The notes under the pieces were generated by a model. It did not search any database. It was not told the DNA's origin and was given only the letters and a program-made list of their open reading frames with translations. A stretch of 64,000 nucleotides of DNA from Sporosarcina sp. FSL K6-1522 (GTDB lineage: Bacteria; Bacillota; Bacilli; Bacillales_A; Planococcaceae): positions 3,694,501-3,758,500 of the forward strand of contig NZ_CP152019.1 of the NCBI RefSeq assembly GCF_038622445.1. Direction: 5' to 3'. The translations under genes were made by a program, and so were the position numbers. Below, piece by piece: positions 36,185 to 44,529 of the stretch (its first letter is position 1; each line of letters starts with the position of its first letter).

Positions 36185-36493
36185 TTAAACAGGCATTCTA
36201 ATAATCTCTTGATATGCTTCGATTACTTTGTTTCGCACTTCCATTGTTGCATTTAATGTAATCGTCGCTTTTTGAGCTGCAATCATAACATCATGCAATT
36301 CTACATTGTCACCACGCACGAGCTTCTCTGTCATCATATCCGATGTCTGTTGTTTACTATTCAAATCATTGATTGCCTCTTTCAAGTAGTTTCCAAAGTT
36401 TTGTTGTGCTTCATATGCTGTTGGTTGCATTGCCTTATCGGTCTTAAACAAACTTTCCGAAGGTGCAAGAGCTGTAATCGATTGTATGGCCAT
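36185..36493 (-). CDS. fliE: Flagellar hook-basal body protein FliE
   Basis: Adaptor between the MS ring/export gate and the rod. The 102-residue protein has the typical C-terminal helices: NFGNYLKEAINDLNSKQQTSDMMTEKLVRGDNVELHDVMIAAQKATITLNATMEVRNKVIEAYQEIIRMPV. It lies between flgC and fliF, the usual order. Confidence 0.96.
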   Translation of the reverse strand: MAIQSITALAPSESLFKTDKAMQPTAYEAQQNFGNYLKEAINDLNSKQQTSDMMTEKLVRGDNVELHDVMIAAQKATITLNATMEVRNKVIEAYQEIIRMPV

Positions 36494-36521
36494 TTCTTTA
36501 ACATCCTTTCACTTCAGCGTG

Positions 36522-36983
36522 TTACTTCCCTATTTCCAGTGCTTTCATGAGCATCGATTTATTTGCATTTAACACGGTGATATTCGCTTCATAAGAACGT
36601 GTTGCGGACATCAAATCAATCATCTCACGCAGGGGGTCCACATTCGGCATTGAAACATAGCCTTCCTCATTTGCATCCGGGTGCGAAGGGTCGAATACCA
36701 ATTTAAATGGCGTTTCGGTATCCTCTTTAATTCGCGAGACCGTCACGCCATTTCCTACCGATCCTTTTACCTTCGTCCCCATTGCGACATTCAACATTGA
36801 GGAAAATTGACCTTCTCGCGGTTGTAACGTAACGGTTTTACGTCGATAGGGTTGCCATTCTCCATCGACCATTCTTCCACGAGTCGTGTCGACATTGGCC
36901 ATATTTGATGAAATAACATCCATTCGCATTCGCTGTGATGTCAGAGCGGATGCAGACGTATTTAAACTATGAAATATCGTCAT
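36522..36983 (-). CDS. flgC: Flagellar proximal rod protein FlgC
   Basis: Proximal rod subunit. The 153-residue protein has the N-terminal rod signature (LNTSASALTSQRMRMDVISSNMANVDTTRG) and the C-terminal ANEEGYVSMPNVDPLREMIDLMSATRSYEANITVLNANKSMLMKALEIGK helix. Length is typical. It follows flgB with a 2-bp gap. Confidence 0.96.
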   Translation of the reverse strand: MTIFHSLNTSASALTSQRMRMDVISSNMANVDTTRGRMVDGEWQPYRRKTVTLQPREGQFSSMLNVAMGTKVKGSVGNGVTVSRIKEDTETPFKLVFDPSHPDANEEGYVSMPNVDPLREMIDLMSATRSYEANITVLNANKSMLMKALEIGK

Positions 36984-36985
36984 TG

Positions 36986-37378
36986 TTAACGACCTCCTTT
37001 AATCACATTTTGTAGCGTATTAAATTTGCCGTTAATTCGATCAATTACTGCATTGTAGTAAATTTGATTCGCTGCTAAATCCGCTTGTTCTTTGTCCATA
37101 TCTACACCGTTTCCATTGTGTCGATAACGAAGATTCGAGTAACTGGAAACCCCTGGCGTCATTTCACTCGATTTGAATGCGATATGCCTTTCATCAGTTC
37201 GATAAGCAGCTAACGAGTTCGCTTGAACATTTGCAAAAACTTCTTTAAAACTGACATTTTTAGCTTTATAGTTCGGCGTGTCGACATTTGCGATATTTTG
37301 TGAAATCACTTTTCCTTTTGTGGTAGAAAAGTCCAATCCACGCTCCAGACTTGAAATTGTTCCTCCGAATAGGTTCAC
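36986..37378 (-). CDS. flgB: Flagellar proximal rod protein FlgB
   Basis: First gene of the fla/che operon, proximal rod subunit. The protein has LERGLDFSTTKGKVISQNIANVDTPNYKAKNVSF and a C-terminal helix (DLAANQIYYNAVIDRINGKFNTLQNVIKGG). The start is a GTG. The GTG at 37378 (giving MNLFGGTISSL, 130 residues) has AGGTGG 5 nt upstream and lines up with the B. subtilis N-terminus. The GTG at 37387 is inside the ribosome site and is rejected. Confidence 0.93.
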   Translation of the reverse strand: MNLFGGTISSLERGLDFSTTKGKVISQNIANVDTPNYKAKNVSFKEVFANVQANSLAAYRTDERHIAFKSSEMTPGVSSYSNLRYRHNGNGVDMDKEQADLAANQIYYNAVIDRINGKFNTLQNVIKGGR

Positions 37379-37462
37379 TGTTTCCACCTCTTATTCCGTT
37401 TATTGGCGAATTAAAACTTTTTACTTTTCTACTACTAAACTATCTTTTTCGCATATAACATT

Positions 37463-37492
37463 ATTGTAGCGGATTTTGTAGATTGTTGTCTA
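37463..37492 (-). promoter_or_regulatory. Candidate sigma-A promoter of the fla/che operon
   Basis: On the minus strand TAGACA (37487-37492), an 18-base spacer and TACAAT (37463-37468), about 85 bases before the flgB start. A sigma-D-like -10 GCCTATAT (37497-37504, one mismatch to GCCGATAT) lies just upstream but lacks a good TAAA. The rest of 37388-37633 shows no other feature. Confidence 0.5.
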
Positions 37493-37633
37493 TGAGATAT
37501 AGGCAAATATGTATGGTGCTAAACAACCTTTTTAAATCTCATTTATTATCCATTTAAGAATAACTAGGCCTAATGGTTTACCAAACACTCTCCACTTATC
37601 ATTTCAAGCTAAGTAAGCCCTAAAATCTTTACC

Positions 37634-37664
37634 AAAAAACCACTTCTACAATTTAGAGAAGTGG
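37634..37664 (-). terminator. Intrinsic terminator of the codY operon, split by an IS element
   Basis: In minus-strand RNA CCACTTCT (its first three bases supplied by the IS end) pairs with AGAAGTGG and is followed by six U. Joining the two IS flanks would restore a longer stem AACCACTTCT / AGAAGTGGTT, so the element inserted into the 5' arm of the terminator. Confidence 0.75.
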
Positions 37665-37755
37665 CACTGACTTGAAAAATGGGACAAATAAAAACACCTT
37701 TCGTTTAAAATGGGTATTACTATCCTAATTAGACAACGCGGAGGTGTTTTTTTCT

Positions 37756-38003
37756 ATGGGAACAAGAGTAAGTTATCCAGTCAAAGTAAAAAGGAAAGTA
37801 ATTGAAATGCGGTTAACTGGTGTCCCAGTAAAAGAGGTAATGGAAGAATTGAACAACCTGTTGGAAAACAATATACCTTCGATAAAGGGCCAGAATATGA
37901 AAATGAAACAGCGAAATTACTAGCGGAGAATCGTTATCTTAAGCAACAAATTGAGGTCTTAAATAAGTACGCAGAGTTGGAAAGGAAGTGGTTCCAAAAG
38001 TAG
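37756..38003 (+). pseudogene. IS3-family orfA, helix-turn-helix protein, internally deleted
   Basis: The first frame (ATG 37756) reads MGTRVSYPVKVKRKVIEMRL...VKEVMEELN, the usual N-terminus of this orfA type. From 37854 the homologous sequence continues in another frame: QPVGKQYTF, then the leucine-zipper-like LAENRYLKQQIEVLNKYAELERKW, ending at TAG 38001. The segment normally between these parts (about 20 residues, from memory of the family) is missing. An internal deletion that also shifts the frame is the simplest reading. Confidence 0.8.
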
Positions 38004-38826
38004 TGATCGGGTTGGCGGAAGACTTAAAAGGATTCATTTCGATAGGTGAGATCTGTCGCTATCTGGGTGTAGGTCGCTCATCGTATTACCGTTGGAAGAA
38101 GAATGCGGACAGGCAAACAGGGAAAGAGATTCGAAATCAGCAAATTGGCGACTTGTGCAAACAGCATAAGTTCCGCTATGGTTATCGAAAGATTGCGGCC
38201 TTGTATCCGGGAGTTTGTGAGAAGACTGTGCAGCGCGTGATGCAAAATTATGGCTCGCAATGTCGAGTAAAAGTGAAGAAACGGAAACGCACTGGGCAAC
38301 CAGCGTACGTCGCACCGAATTTATTGACACGGAATTTTACAGCATCTAAGCCCTTCGAGAAGCTAGTTACAGATATTACCTACTTGCCTTTAGGTCAATC
38401 AATGATGTATCTTTCTAGTATTCTCGATGTCTACAATGGAGAAATTGCGGCACAAACTATTGGTTTCAGACAAGACACCGTCTTCGTGTTGGACACACTC
38501 TATCAATTGCCACAGCTGCCAGAAGGTTGTATTCTGCATAGTGATCAAGGTTCTGTTTATACATCCTATGCTTATCAGAAAGCAGTCAAAAAAAAGGAAT
38601 TACTATGAGCATGTCCCGCAAAGGCACGCCAGCTGATAATTCCCCAATTGAAACGTTTCATTCCACGCTAAAGTCTGAAACGTTCTATCTCGACGATATC
38701 TATCGTACAACGAATGCACGTGTGATACAGATTGTCGAAGAATACATTAATTATTATAACAATACCCGAATTCAAACGAAACTAAACAGCCAATCGCCGG
38801 TTCAATACCGTCAATTGGCTGTATGA
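37988..38826 (+). pseudogene. IS3-family orfB transposase (DDE), frameshifted
   Basis: The GTG at 37988 overlaps orfA in the -1 frame, as expected for programmed frameshifting. The HTH_21-like part (ICRYLGVGRSSYYRWKKN) and the rve core show the first two catalytic Asp residues (DITYLPLGQ; LHSDQGSVYTS). At an A8 run (38588-38595) the frame breaks and stops at 38608. The remainder (SMSRKGTPADNSPIETFHSTLKSE..., with the catalytic Glu) continues to 38826 in another frame. One missing A explains it. The protein is inactive unless the run slips, or the run is a sequencing error. Confidence 0.88.
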
Positions 38827-38893
38827 TAAGGTGTTTTATTCTTGTTTCAAAAGAGTAGTCAGTGCCAAGTGGTTCAAGGTGTTTTATGGGTTA

Positions 38894-39670
38894 TTATGAT
38901 TTTTGTTTTTCAAGTTCTTCGAGGAACTTGCTATTCAACACTTTGATATACGTACCTTTCATCCCAAGTGAACGTGATTCGATTACGCCTGCACTTTCCA
39001 ACTTACGTAGCGCATTGACGATAACCGAACGCGTGATTCCTACTCGGTCTGCAATTTTAGAAGCAACAAGTAGTCCTTCATTACCATCAAGCTCTTTAAA
39101 GATATGCTCAATCGCTTCATGCTCACTGTAAGATAGGGAATTGATTGCCATTTGAACAACAGCTTTACTACGTGCTTCAATCTCAATTTGCTCAGACTTC
39201 TCACGCAAGATTTCCATTCCAACAACAGTCGCACCGTACTCCGCAAGGACTAGATCACTTTCTTCAAACTCTTCTTTCAAACGTGCCAAAATCAGTGTAC
39301 CCAGTCGTTCTCCACCACCGATAATCGGCACAATTGTCGTCAAACCTTCTTTGAAAAGCTCGCGGTTTTCGACCGGGAACGCCGTATGCTCATTGTATAC
39401 ATCTAAGTTCGATGACGTCTCGCTTACGTCGAACAACTTGCTTGTATACTCTTCCGGGAATTGACGTTCTTCGAACATTTTTTTCATACGATCATTTTCG
39501 ATTTGTTGATGAATTTCTAGACCGAGCAATTTCCCTTTTCTGCTGACGATGAATGCATTACACTCGATTACCGAGCTAAGTGTTTCAGCCATCTCTTTAA
39601 AGTTTACCGGTTTTCCTGCCGATTTTTGTAGCATTGCGTTGATTTTGCGTGTTCTCGTTAATAATGTCAT
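38894..39670 (-). CDS. codY: GTP- and branched-chain amino acid-sensing repressor CodY
   Basis: Global regulator of nutrient-limitation genes. The 258-residue protein has an N-terminal GAF domain ([48 protein letters not shown]) and a C-terminal winged helix ([47 protein letters not shown]). An AGGAGG ribosome site precedes the ATG. It is the last gene of xerC-hslV-hslU-codY. The IS element begins 27 bases after its stop. Regulation by a weak CodY-box-like site at 39715 is possible. Confidence 0.98.
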   Translation of the reverse strand: MTLLTRTRKINAMLQKSAGKPVNFKEMAETLSSVIECNAFIVSRKGKLLGLEIHQQIENDRMKKMFEERQFPEEYTSKLFDVSETSSNLDVYNEHTAFPVENRELFKEGLTTIVPIIGGGERLGTLILARLKEEFEESDLVLAEYGATVVGMEILREKSEQIEIEARSKAVVQMAINSLSYSEHEAIEHIFKELDGNEGLLVASKIADRVGITRSVIVNALRKLESAGVIESRSLGMKGTYIKVLNSKFLEELEKQKS

Positions 39671-39714
39671 TTGTATGTTTCCTCCTAGATAATAGTTGCT
39701 TCGATCATTTAATG

Positions 39715-39729
39715 AATATTCTAAAGGTT
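39715..39729. promoter_or_regulatory. Weak CodY-box-like site before codY
   Basis: AATATTCTAAAGGTT matches the CodY consensus AATTTTCWGAAAATT at 11 of 15 positions. It lies in the loop of a 9-bp AT-rich inverted repeat (ATTTAATGA 39707-39715 / TCATTAAAT 39735-39743) between hslU and codY. Confidence 0.25.
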
Positions 39730-39760
39730 TTTAATCATTAAATAAACTAAAACGATTCGG

Positions 39761-41161
39761 TTATAAGATGAATTGTGACAAATCTTTGTTTTTTGCGATA
39801 CTTTTCAATTTTTCATCGACATATGCTGGCGTAATCTTAATCGTTGCAGGTCCGATATCCGCCGCTTCATATGATAATTCTTCAAGAAGTTTTTCTAAAA
39901 TTGTATGCAGACGCCTCGCACCGATATTTTCAGTATCATCATTCACACCGTAAGCAATTTCCGCAATGCGACTAATGGCTTCGTCCGTAAAATCAAGTAT
40001 GACCTCTTCCGTTTCGAGCAATTTTTCATATTGTCGAATCAAAGAGAAATCCGGCTCTTTCAAAATACGTTCAAAGTCTGCTTTCGACAACTTATCAAGT
40101 TCCACTCGGATTGGAAAACGCCCTTGTAGCTCAGGGATAATGTCCGATGGCTTCGCCATATGGAAAGCACCTGCAGCAATGAACAGTATGAAATCCGTTT
40201 TGACAGGACCATATTTTGTTGTCACAGTTGACCCTTCAACAATCGGCAAGATATCCCGTTGAACCCCTTCTCGTGAAACATCAGCTGAAGAACCACTCCC
40301 ACCACGACTAGCGATTTTGTCCATTTCATCAAGAAAGATCATTCCAGATTGCTCTGTCAAATCGATGGCACGCCTTGCAATCTCGTCGTGATCAATTAAT
40401 TTATCAGCTTCTTCTGCTTCAAGCGCTTTACGCGCATCCGCCACTTTCATCTTGCGCTTTACCGTCTTTTTCGGCATAAGCGAAGATAATGCGTCCTGCA
40501 TATTCGCACCCATTTGCTCCATTCCCGAGCCTTGTAGCGCATCGAACATTGAAGGTTGCTGTGAGGATACTTCAATCGTCACCATCTGCTCTTCAAGCTT
40601 CCCGGCTCTCAGACTTGCTGCAATTTCAGATCGCTTACGCTTCACTTCAGCGACCTCGGTATAATCTGGCTCTTCCTGCTCTGCTTTTTGACCAAAAAGC
40701 ATTTCAAATGGATTTTGCATGCCACCCATTTTCTTCTTTTCCGGAACAAGCAGTTCAATAAGTCGTTCTTCAGCTAATACCGCGGCATGTTCCTTCACCG
40801 CTTCACGTTGTTCTTCTCGAACAATGCGTACACCAGCCTCGACTAAATCTCTAATCATCGATTCAACATCTCTACCTACATAACCAACTTCGGTAAACTT
40901 TGTCGCTTCGACCTTGATGAATGGGGCATTCACCAACTTGGCAATCCTTCTTGCGATTTCTGTCTTTCCAACTCCTGTTGGTCCAATCATGAGAATGTTC
41001 TTCGGGATAATTTCATTTTTCTCATCATCAGAAAGAAGACTTCTTCTGTACCTATTTCGGATCGCTACAGCTACTGCTCGCTTGGCGTTATCTTGCCCCA
41101 CAATGTAACGGTCAAGATGCGCAGTCAATTCCTTCGGTGTCAGTTCTAGTCTCTTTGTCAT
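39761..41161 (-). CDS. hslU: ATP-dependent protease ATPase subunit HslU (ClpY/CodX)
   Basis: AAA+ unfoldase feeding substrates to HslV. The 466-residue protein has [25 protein letters not shown], Walker [21 protein letters not shown], the intermediate domain (about 110-240), Walker [16 protein letters not shown], sensor and [11 protein letters not shown], and the C-terminal tail NKDLSQFIL that inserts into HslV. It overlaps hslV by 4 bases. A normal, complete copy. Confidence 0.98.
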   Translation of the reverse strand: MTKRLELTPKELTAHLDRYIVGQDNAKRAVAVAIRNRYRRSLLSDDEKNEIIPKNILMIGPTGVGKTEIARRIAKLVNAPFIKVEATKFTEVGYVGRDVESMIRDLVEAGVRIVREEQREAVKEHAAVLAEERLIELLVPEKKKMGGMQNPFEMLFGQKAEQEEPDYTEVAEVKRKRSEIAASLRAGKLEEQMVTIEVSSQQPSMFDALQGSGMEQMGANMQDALSSLMPKKTVKRKMKVADARKALEAEEADKLIDHDEIARRAIDLTEQSGMIFLDEMDKIASRGGSGSSADVSREGVQRDILPIVEGSTVTTKYGPVKTDFILFIAAGAFHMAKPSDIIPELQGRFPIRVELDKLSKADFERILKEPDFSLIRQYEKLLETEEVILDFTDEAISRIAEIAYGVNDDTENIGARRLHTILEKLLEELSYEAADIGPATIKITPAYVDEKLKSIAKNKDLSQFIL

Positions 41162-41700
41162 TCGAGTACCTCCACAACAATCTGATCATTCGTATAGACA
41201 CAAATCTCCGCCGCTGTTTCAAGTGCCGCTTGTGCAATTTGCGCAGCGGTCAACGTGTCACCACTGTACTTCTTTAACGCACGACCAGCAGCAAGTGCAT
41301 AATGACCACCTGAGCCGATTGCCAAAATGCCATCGTCAGGTTCAATCACTTCTCCCGTACCTGAAACGAGCAATAGACGCTCACTATCCATAACGAGCAA
41401 CATCGCTTCTAGTTTGCGAAGAATTCTGTCGCCACGCCATTCCTTCGCTACCTCGACAGAAGCTCGTTGCAGATTCCCATTGTACTCCGTCAATTTACCC
41501 TCGAACAATTCAAACAATGTAAAGGCATCCGCCACTGAACCAGCAAAGCCTGCTAGCACTTTACCACCAAATAATCGTCGGACTTTCTTTGCAGTGCGCT
41601 TCATGACCACTGCATTCCCTACAGTTACCTGCCCATCTCCTGACATGGCGCAAGCACCATTATGATGAATGGCAAAAATCGTCGTTGCATGGAATTCCAT
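41158..41700 (-). CDS. hslV: ATP-dependent protease peptidase subunit HslV (ClpQ/CodW)
   Basis: Proteasome-beta-like peptidase. From ATG 41700 it has 180 residues, with GGAGG 8 nt upstream; the frame can extend only to an adjacent TTG. The core motif [40 protein letters not shown] and [16 protein letters not shown] are intact. The N-terminus is MEFHA-TTI. B. subtilis CodW (MSSFHATTI) uses Ser2 as nucleophile; here that position is Glu, so the Thr of the TT pair would need exposure by removing five residues. Confidence 0.96.
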   Translation of the reverse strand: MEFHATTIFAIHHNGACAMSGDGQVTVGNAVVMKRTAKKVRRLFGGKVLAGFAGSVADAFTLFELFEGKLTEYNGNLQRASVEVAKEWRGDRILRKLEAMLLVMDSERLLLVSGTGEVIEPDDGILAIGSGGHYALAAGRALKKYSGDTLTAAQIAQAALETAAEICVYTNDQIVVEVLE

Positions 41701-41712
41701 CAAATCATCCTC

Positions 41713-42612
41713 CTATGCCCGCGGGTGCGTATTCATATACGTGTTCCGTAAATGCTCTTTTGTTATATGTGTATAGACCTGTGTTGATGATAAATGACTG
41801 TGCCCAAGTAACTCTTGGACAGTCCTCATGTCAGCACCGCCTGCCAATAAATGAGTTGCAAATGAGTGACGAATCATATGCGGGTAGATTTTTGTATGAA
41901 GCGCTGCACGCTCCATCATCATAGTTAATATATGACGTACTCCTCGGTCCGTTAATGGATCTCCTCTTAAATTGACAAACAATCTGTCATGTTCCTTCTG
42001 TTTCATCAACAACGGACGGCTTTTCTCACGATAAGCATCCAAGGCAGTCTGTGCAAAACTGCCAAAGGGAACATAGCGTTCTTTGCGACCTTTCCCCATC
42101 ACTAATACAATACCCAAATAATCATCGATATCCTGCATTCTAATCGAAGTCAGCTCACTCACTCGAATTCCAGTTGCATAAAGTAATTCGAGTAACGCAT
42201 AATCACGTAATGATTTTTTGTCATCTCCTTCGAAGGAGTTAAACAGCTGTTCCAGTTCTTTTTCATAAAAAAAAGCCGGAAGCCGTTCTTCCTTCTTCGG
42301 ATGATGCAATAATCGAAACGCACTGTCGTTAATGCTATATCTCGAATTGGCAAATTTGAAAAAGGAGCGAATGGATGAGATTTTCCTAGAAATTGTCGCT
42401 CTCGCCAAGCCTTTGTCATACAAGCCTGTCACATAAAGCCTAGCCTCGGGGTAGGTCACTTCATTTAAGTCCGTAATTCCTTCTATTTGCAAAAACGCCA
42501 GAAATTCATTGACATCATTTTCGTATTCCAACACGGTATTAGCCGAATAATTTTTCTCTAAACGTACATATGAAATATATTCATCACGGACAACTGAAGT
42601 TTGGTACACCAC
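41713..42612 (-). CDS. xerC: Tyrosine recombinase XerC (CodV)
   Basis: Works with XerD to resolve chromosome dimers at dif. About 299 residues: an N-terminal SAM-like domain (YSANTVLEYENDVNEFLAFL) and a catalytic domain with Arg in LYATGIRVSELTSI, Lys in GKGRKERYVPFG, HxxR in HMIRHSFATHLLAGG and the nucleophile Tyr in STQVYTHIT. The start is one of two adjacent GTGs (42612, 42609) after GGGGGTG; the longer frame begins with a TTG. First gene of the hslVU-codY operon. Confidence 0.96.
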   Translation of the reverse strand: MVYQTSVVRDEYISYVRLEKNYSANTVLEYENDVNEFLAFLQIEGITDLNEVTYPEARLYVTGLYDKGLARATISRKISSIRSFFKFANSRYSINDSAFRLLHHPKKEERLPAFFYEKELEQLFNSFEGDDKKSLRDYALLELLYATGIRVSELTSIRMQDIDDYLGIVLVMGKGRKERYVPFGSFAQTALDAYREKSRPLLMKQKEHDRLFVNLRGDPLTDRGVRHILTMMMERAALHTKIYPHMIRHSFATHLLAGGADMRTVQELLGHSHLSSTQVYTHITKEHLRNTYMNTHPRA

Positions 42613-42644
42613 GCACTTCACCCCCAAAATGAATGACCGTTGAA

Positions 42645-42653
42645 ATTATAACA
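42645..42653 (-). promoter_or_regulatory. Extended -10 promoter of xerC-hslVU-codY
   Basis: The minus strand reads TGTTATAAT (42645-42653), a perfect extended -10. A weak -35 TATTCA lies 17 bases upstream. It is about 33 bases before the xerC start. Confidence 0.55.
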
Positions 42654-43030
42654 AAATTGAGATAGTTTGAATAGTAATTCACATCACACACATTTACCGA
42701 TGCTATGGCTGGATTGTAAACGCAATACCTAAAAATGACGATTACTTAAGCTATTCGAAAGACAACCACGGTTCACTATACAATAATGGCGATTGTCCGG
42801 CAACCTTCTTTCCTTCAGATGTCTGACGTCTGCTAAACTCTTTCAAATTTCGTCACAATTTGTTCATATTAAGAAAATTGAAAGCGCTCTCCTAGGTAAA
42901 GTGATATGAAAAGTACATATTCACGCATTATCGTACTCAGCTCTAGCTTGAACTTCCCTTCTCTATCCTATTCCTACTTTCATTCCTTTTTAAACCTTTA
43001 CAGGTTTAAAATACATTTTTTCTTCTAAAT
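42654..43030. other. Long non-coding spacer between trmFO and xerC
   Basis: No reading frame of convincing codon structure is visible on either strand. The only motif I note is a cre-like sequence TTGAAAGCGCTCTCC at 42878-42892 (about two mismatches to the CcpA consensus core). The trmFO terminator and the xerC promoter bound the stretch. It may hold a small RNA or a decayed gene; neither is shown. Confidence 0.4.
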
Positions 43031-43064
43031 AAAAAAGCCTAGGAAAACTCCCTAGACTTTTTTC
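43031..43064 (-). terminator. Intrinsic terminator after trmFO
   Basis: CCTAGG / CCTAGACT-type arms around a GGAAAACTCC centre, with A/T runs on both sides, so it could act in both directions. It lies about 23 bases past the trmFO stop. Confidence 0.75.
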
Positions 43065-43085
43065 TCGTTTATGAAACGTGTTTAC

Positions 43086-44396
43086 TTATGACTGCGCAAT
43101 TGATTGAAACTCGCAAATCGCTTTTAGCGCACGCTCTGCATGTTTCTCCGCACGCTCAACTTTAGATTTTACGCGCTCACCAAGAATTGGGAACAATCCA
43201 AAGTTAATGTTCATCGGTTGGAAGTTTTTCGAGTCCGCCTCCGTGATATAACGCGCCATACTTCCAAGTGCCGTCTCATGCGGAAACAGAATTGGCTCTT
43301 TCCCCAACGCTAGATTAGCGGCATTAATACCTGCGATAAGCCCTGAACCAGCCGATTCAACATAGCCCTCAACGCCTGTCATCTGCCCAGCAAAGAATAT
43401 ATTGCGATTCGCTTTCAACTGGTATGTTGCATCCAATACACGTGGAGAATTGATGAAAGTATTGCGGTGCATCACACCATAGCGAACAATCTCAACGTTC
43501 TCAAGACCAGGAATGAGGTTTAGCACTTCTTTTTGCGCCCCCCATTTCAAATGCGTCTGGAAACCAACGATATTGTACAACGTACCTGCTGCATCATCTT
43601 GACGAAGCTGAACGACCGCTTTGTAGCGCTTACCCGTCTCAGGATCCTCTAATCCAACTGGCTTCAATGCACCAAATAACAATGTTTTCTCACCACGTTG
43701 AGCGAGTACTTCTACAGGCATACAGCCTTCAAAATAGATTTCTTTTTCGAATTCCTTTAACGGCACAACTTCTGCCGCGATGAGTGCATTGTAAAATCTT
43801 TCAAACTGCTCCTCATCCATCGGACAATTCAAATATGCCGCTTCCCCTTTGTCATAGCGGGATTTCAAAAAAACTTTACTCATGTCAATTGAATCTTTTT
43901 CGATGATAGGAGCCGCTGCATCGTAGAAGTATAAGTATTCTTCACCTGTCATTTTTTGAATTTGTTCTGCAAGCGCTGGTGATGTCAGCGGACCTGTTGC
44001 GATAATTGTAATCCCTTCAGGAAGCTCAGTCACTTCTTCGTTCACAATTTCAATAAGCGGATGATTACGGATTTGCTCCGTTACATTGCCCGCAAATTCA
44101 TGACGATCAACCGCTAACGCACCACCAGCTGGAACTGCACAAGCGTCCGCCGCTTGAATGATGAGTGAGTCCAATTTCCTCATCTCTTCTTTAATCACAC
44201 CGACTGCATTCGTTAAATTATTCGCACGCAACGAGTTGCTGCAAACTAACTCCGCAAATTTATCTGTATGATGGGCTGGCGTTTGTTTTACAGGTCTCAT
44301 TTCATATAAACGAACATTGACGCCACGGCTTGCAATTTGCCATGCTGCCTCACTCCCAGCAAGGCCTGCACCTATCACATTTACGATGGGTGTCAT
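43086..44396 (-). CDS. trmFO: Methylenetetrahydrofolate-tRNA-(uracil-5)-methyltransferase TrmFO
   Basis: Flavoprotein making m5U54 in tRNA from methylene-THF. From ATG 44396 (AAGGTG 5 nt upstream) it has 436 residues. The FAD-binding motif is [21 protein letters not shown]; others are [51 protein letters not shown] and the C-terminal [26 protein letters not shown]. An upstream in-frame ATG at 44417 lacks a ribosome site. It stands between topA and xerC as in B. subtilis (gid). Confidence 0.97.
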   Translation of the reverse strand: MTPIVNVIGAGLAGSEAAWQIASRGVNVRLYEMRPVKQTPAHHTDKFAELVCSNSLRANNLTNAVGVIKEEMRKLDSLIIQAADACAVPAGGALAVDRHEFAGNVTEQIRNHPLIEIVNEEVTELPEGITIIATGPLTSPALAEQIQKMTGEEYLYFYDAAAPIIEKDSIDMSKVFLKSRYDKGEAAYLNCPMDEEQFERFYNALIAAEVVPLKEFEKEIYFEGCMPVEVLAQRGEKTLLFGALKPVGLEDPETGKRYKAVVQLRQDDAAGTLYNIVGFQTHLKWGAQKEVLNLIPGLENVEIVRYGVMHRNTFINSPRVLDATYQLKANRNIFFAGQMTGVEGYVESAGSGLIAGINAANLALGKEPILFPHETALGSMARYITEADSKNFQPMNINFGLFPILGERVKSKVERAEKHAERALKAICEFQSIAQS

Positions 44397-44424
44397 CCCG
44401 TCACCTTCTTTCTTCAAATCCTAT

Positions 44425-44525
44425 TGTCCAGCTTCAGCGCAGGCCTACATGATGTAGGTCATGCAACCGTTGCCGCAGGACGCGGCGTTTTTAGACTGCC
44501 TTCCTCTGAACAGGCGCTTACGCTT
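44425..44525. repeat. Dispersed spacer repeat between topA and trmFO
   Basis: The block 44442-44504 is clearly related to 53168-53229: both run GGCCTAC...GTAGGTCATGCA, then a GC-rich hairpin, then TTAGACTGCCTTCC. It is preceded by TGTCCAGCTTCAGCGC (44425), a diverged relative of 1429 and 57789. It fills nearly the whole topA-trmFO spacer. Confidence 0.65.
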
Positions 44526-44529
44526 TTCT

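Larger units (their letters stand above)
37662..38867 (+). mobile_element. Decayed IS3-family element (IS150-like)
   Basis: About 1.2 kb with imperfect terminal inverted repeats of about 40 bp (37662-37700 and 38828-38867). Both begin TGGCACTGACT and end ACACCTT at the inner edge. The element holds an orfA/orfB pair of the IS3 family, both broken. The flanking target duplication is at most AG or a mismatched AAG/AGT. It is the only plus-strand coding sequence in the window and lies between codY and its terminator. Confidence 0.85.

Noticed and set aside
17687..37378. Prophage or horizontally acquired island
   Set aside because: Gene order and content are the vertical fla/che operon; no integrase, tRNA edge or composition break was seen beyond the small IS.
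37680..38849. Shorter IS boundaries with AAA target duplication
   Set aside because: The inverted repeats extend outward to TGGCACTGACT on both sides, and joining the outer flanks restores the codY terminator stem, so 37662-38867 fits better.
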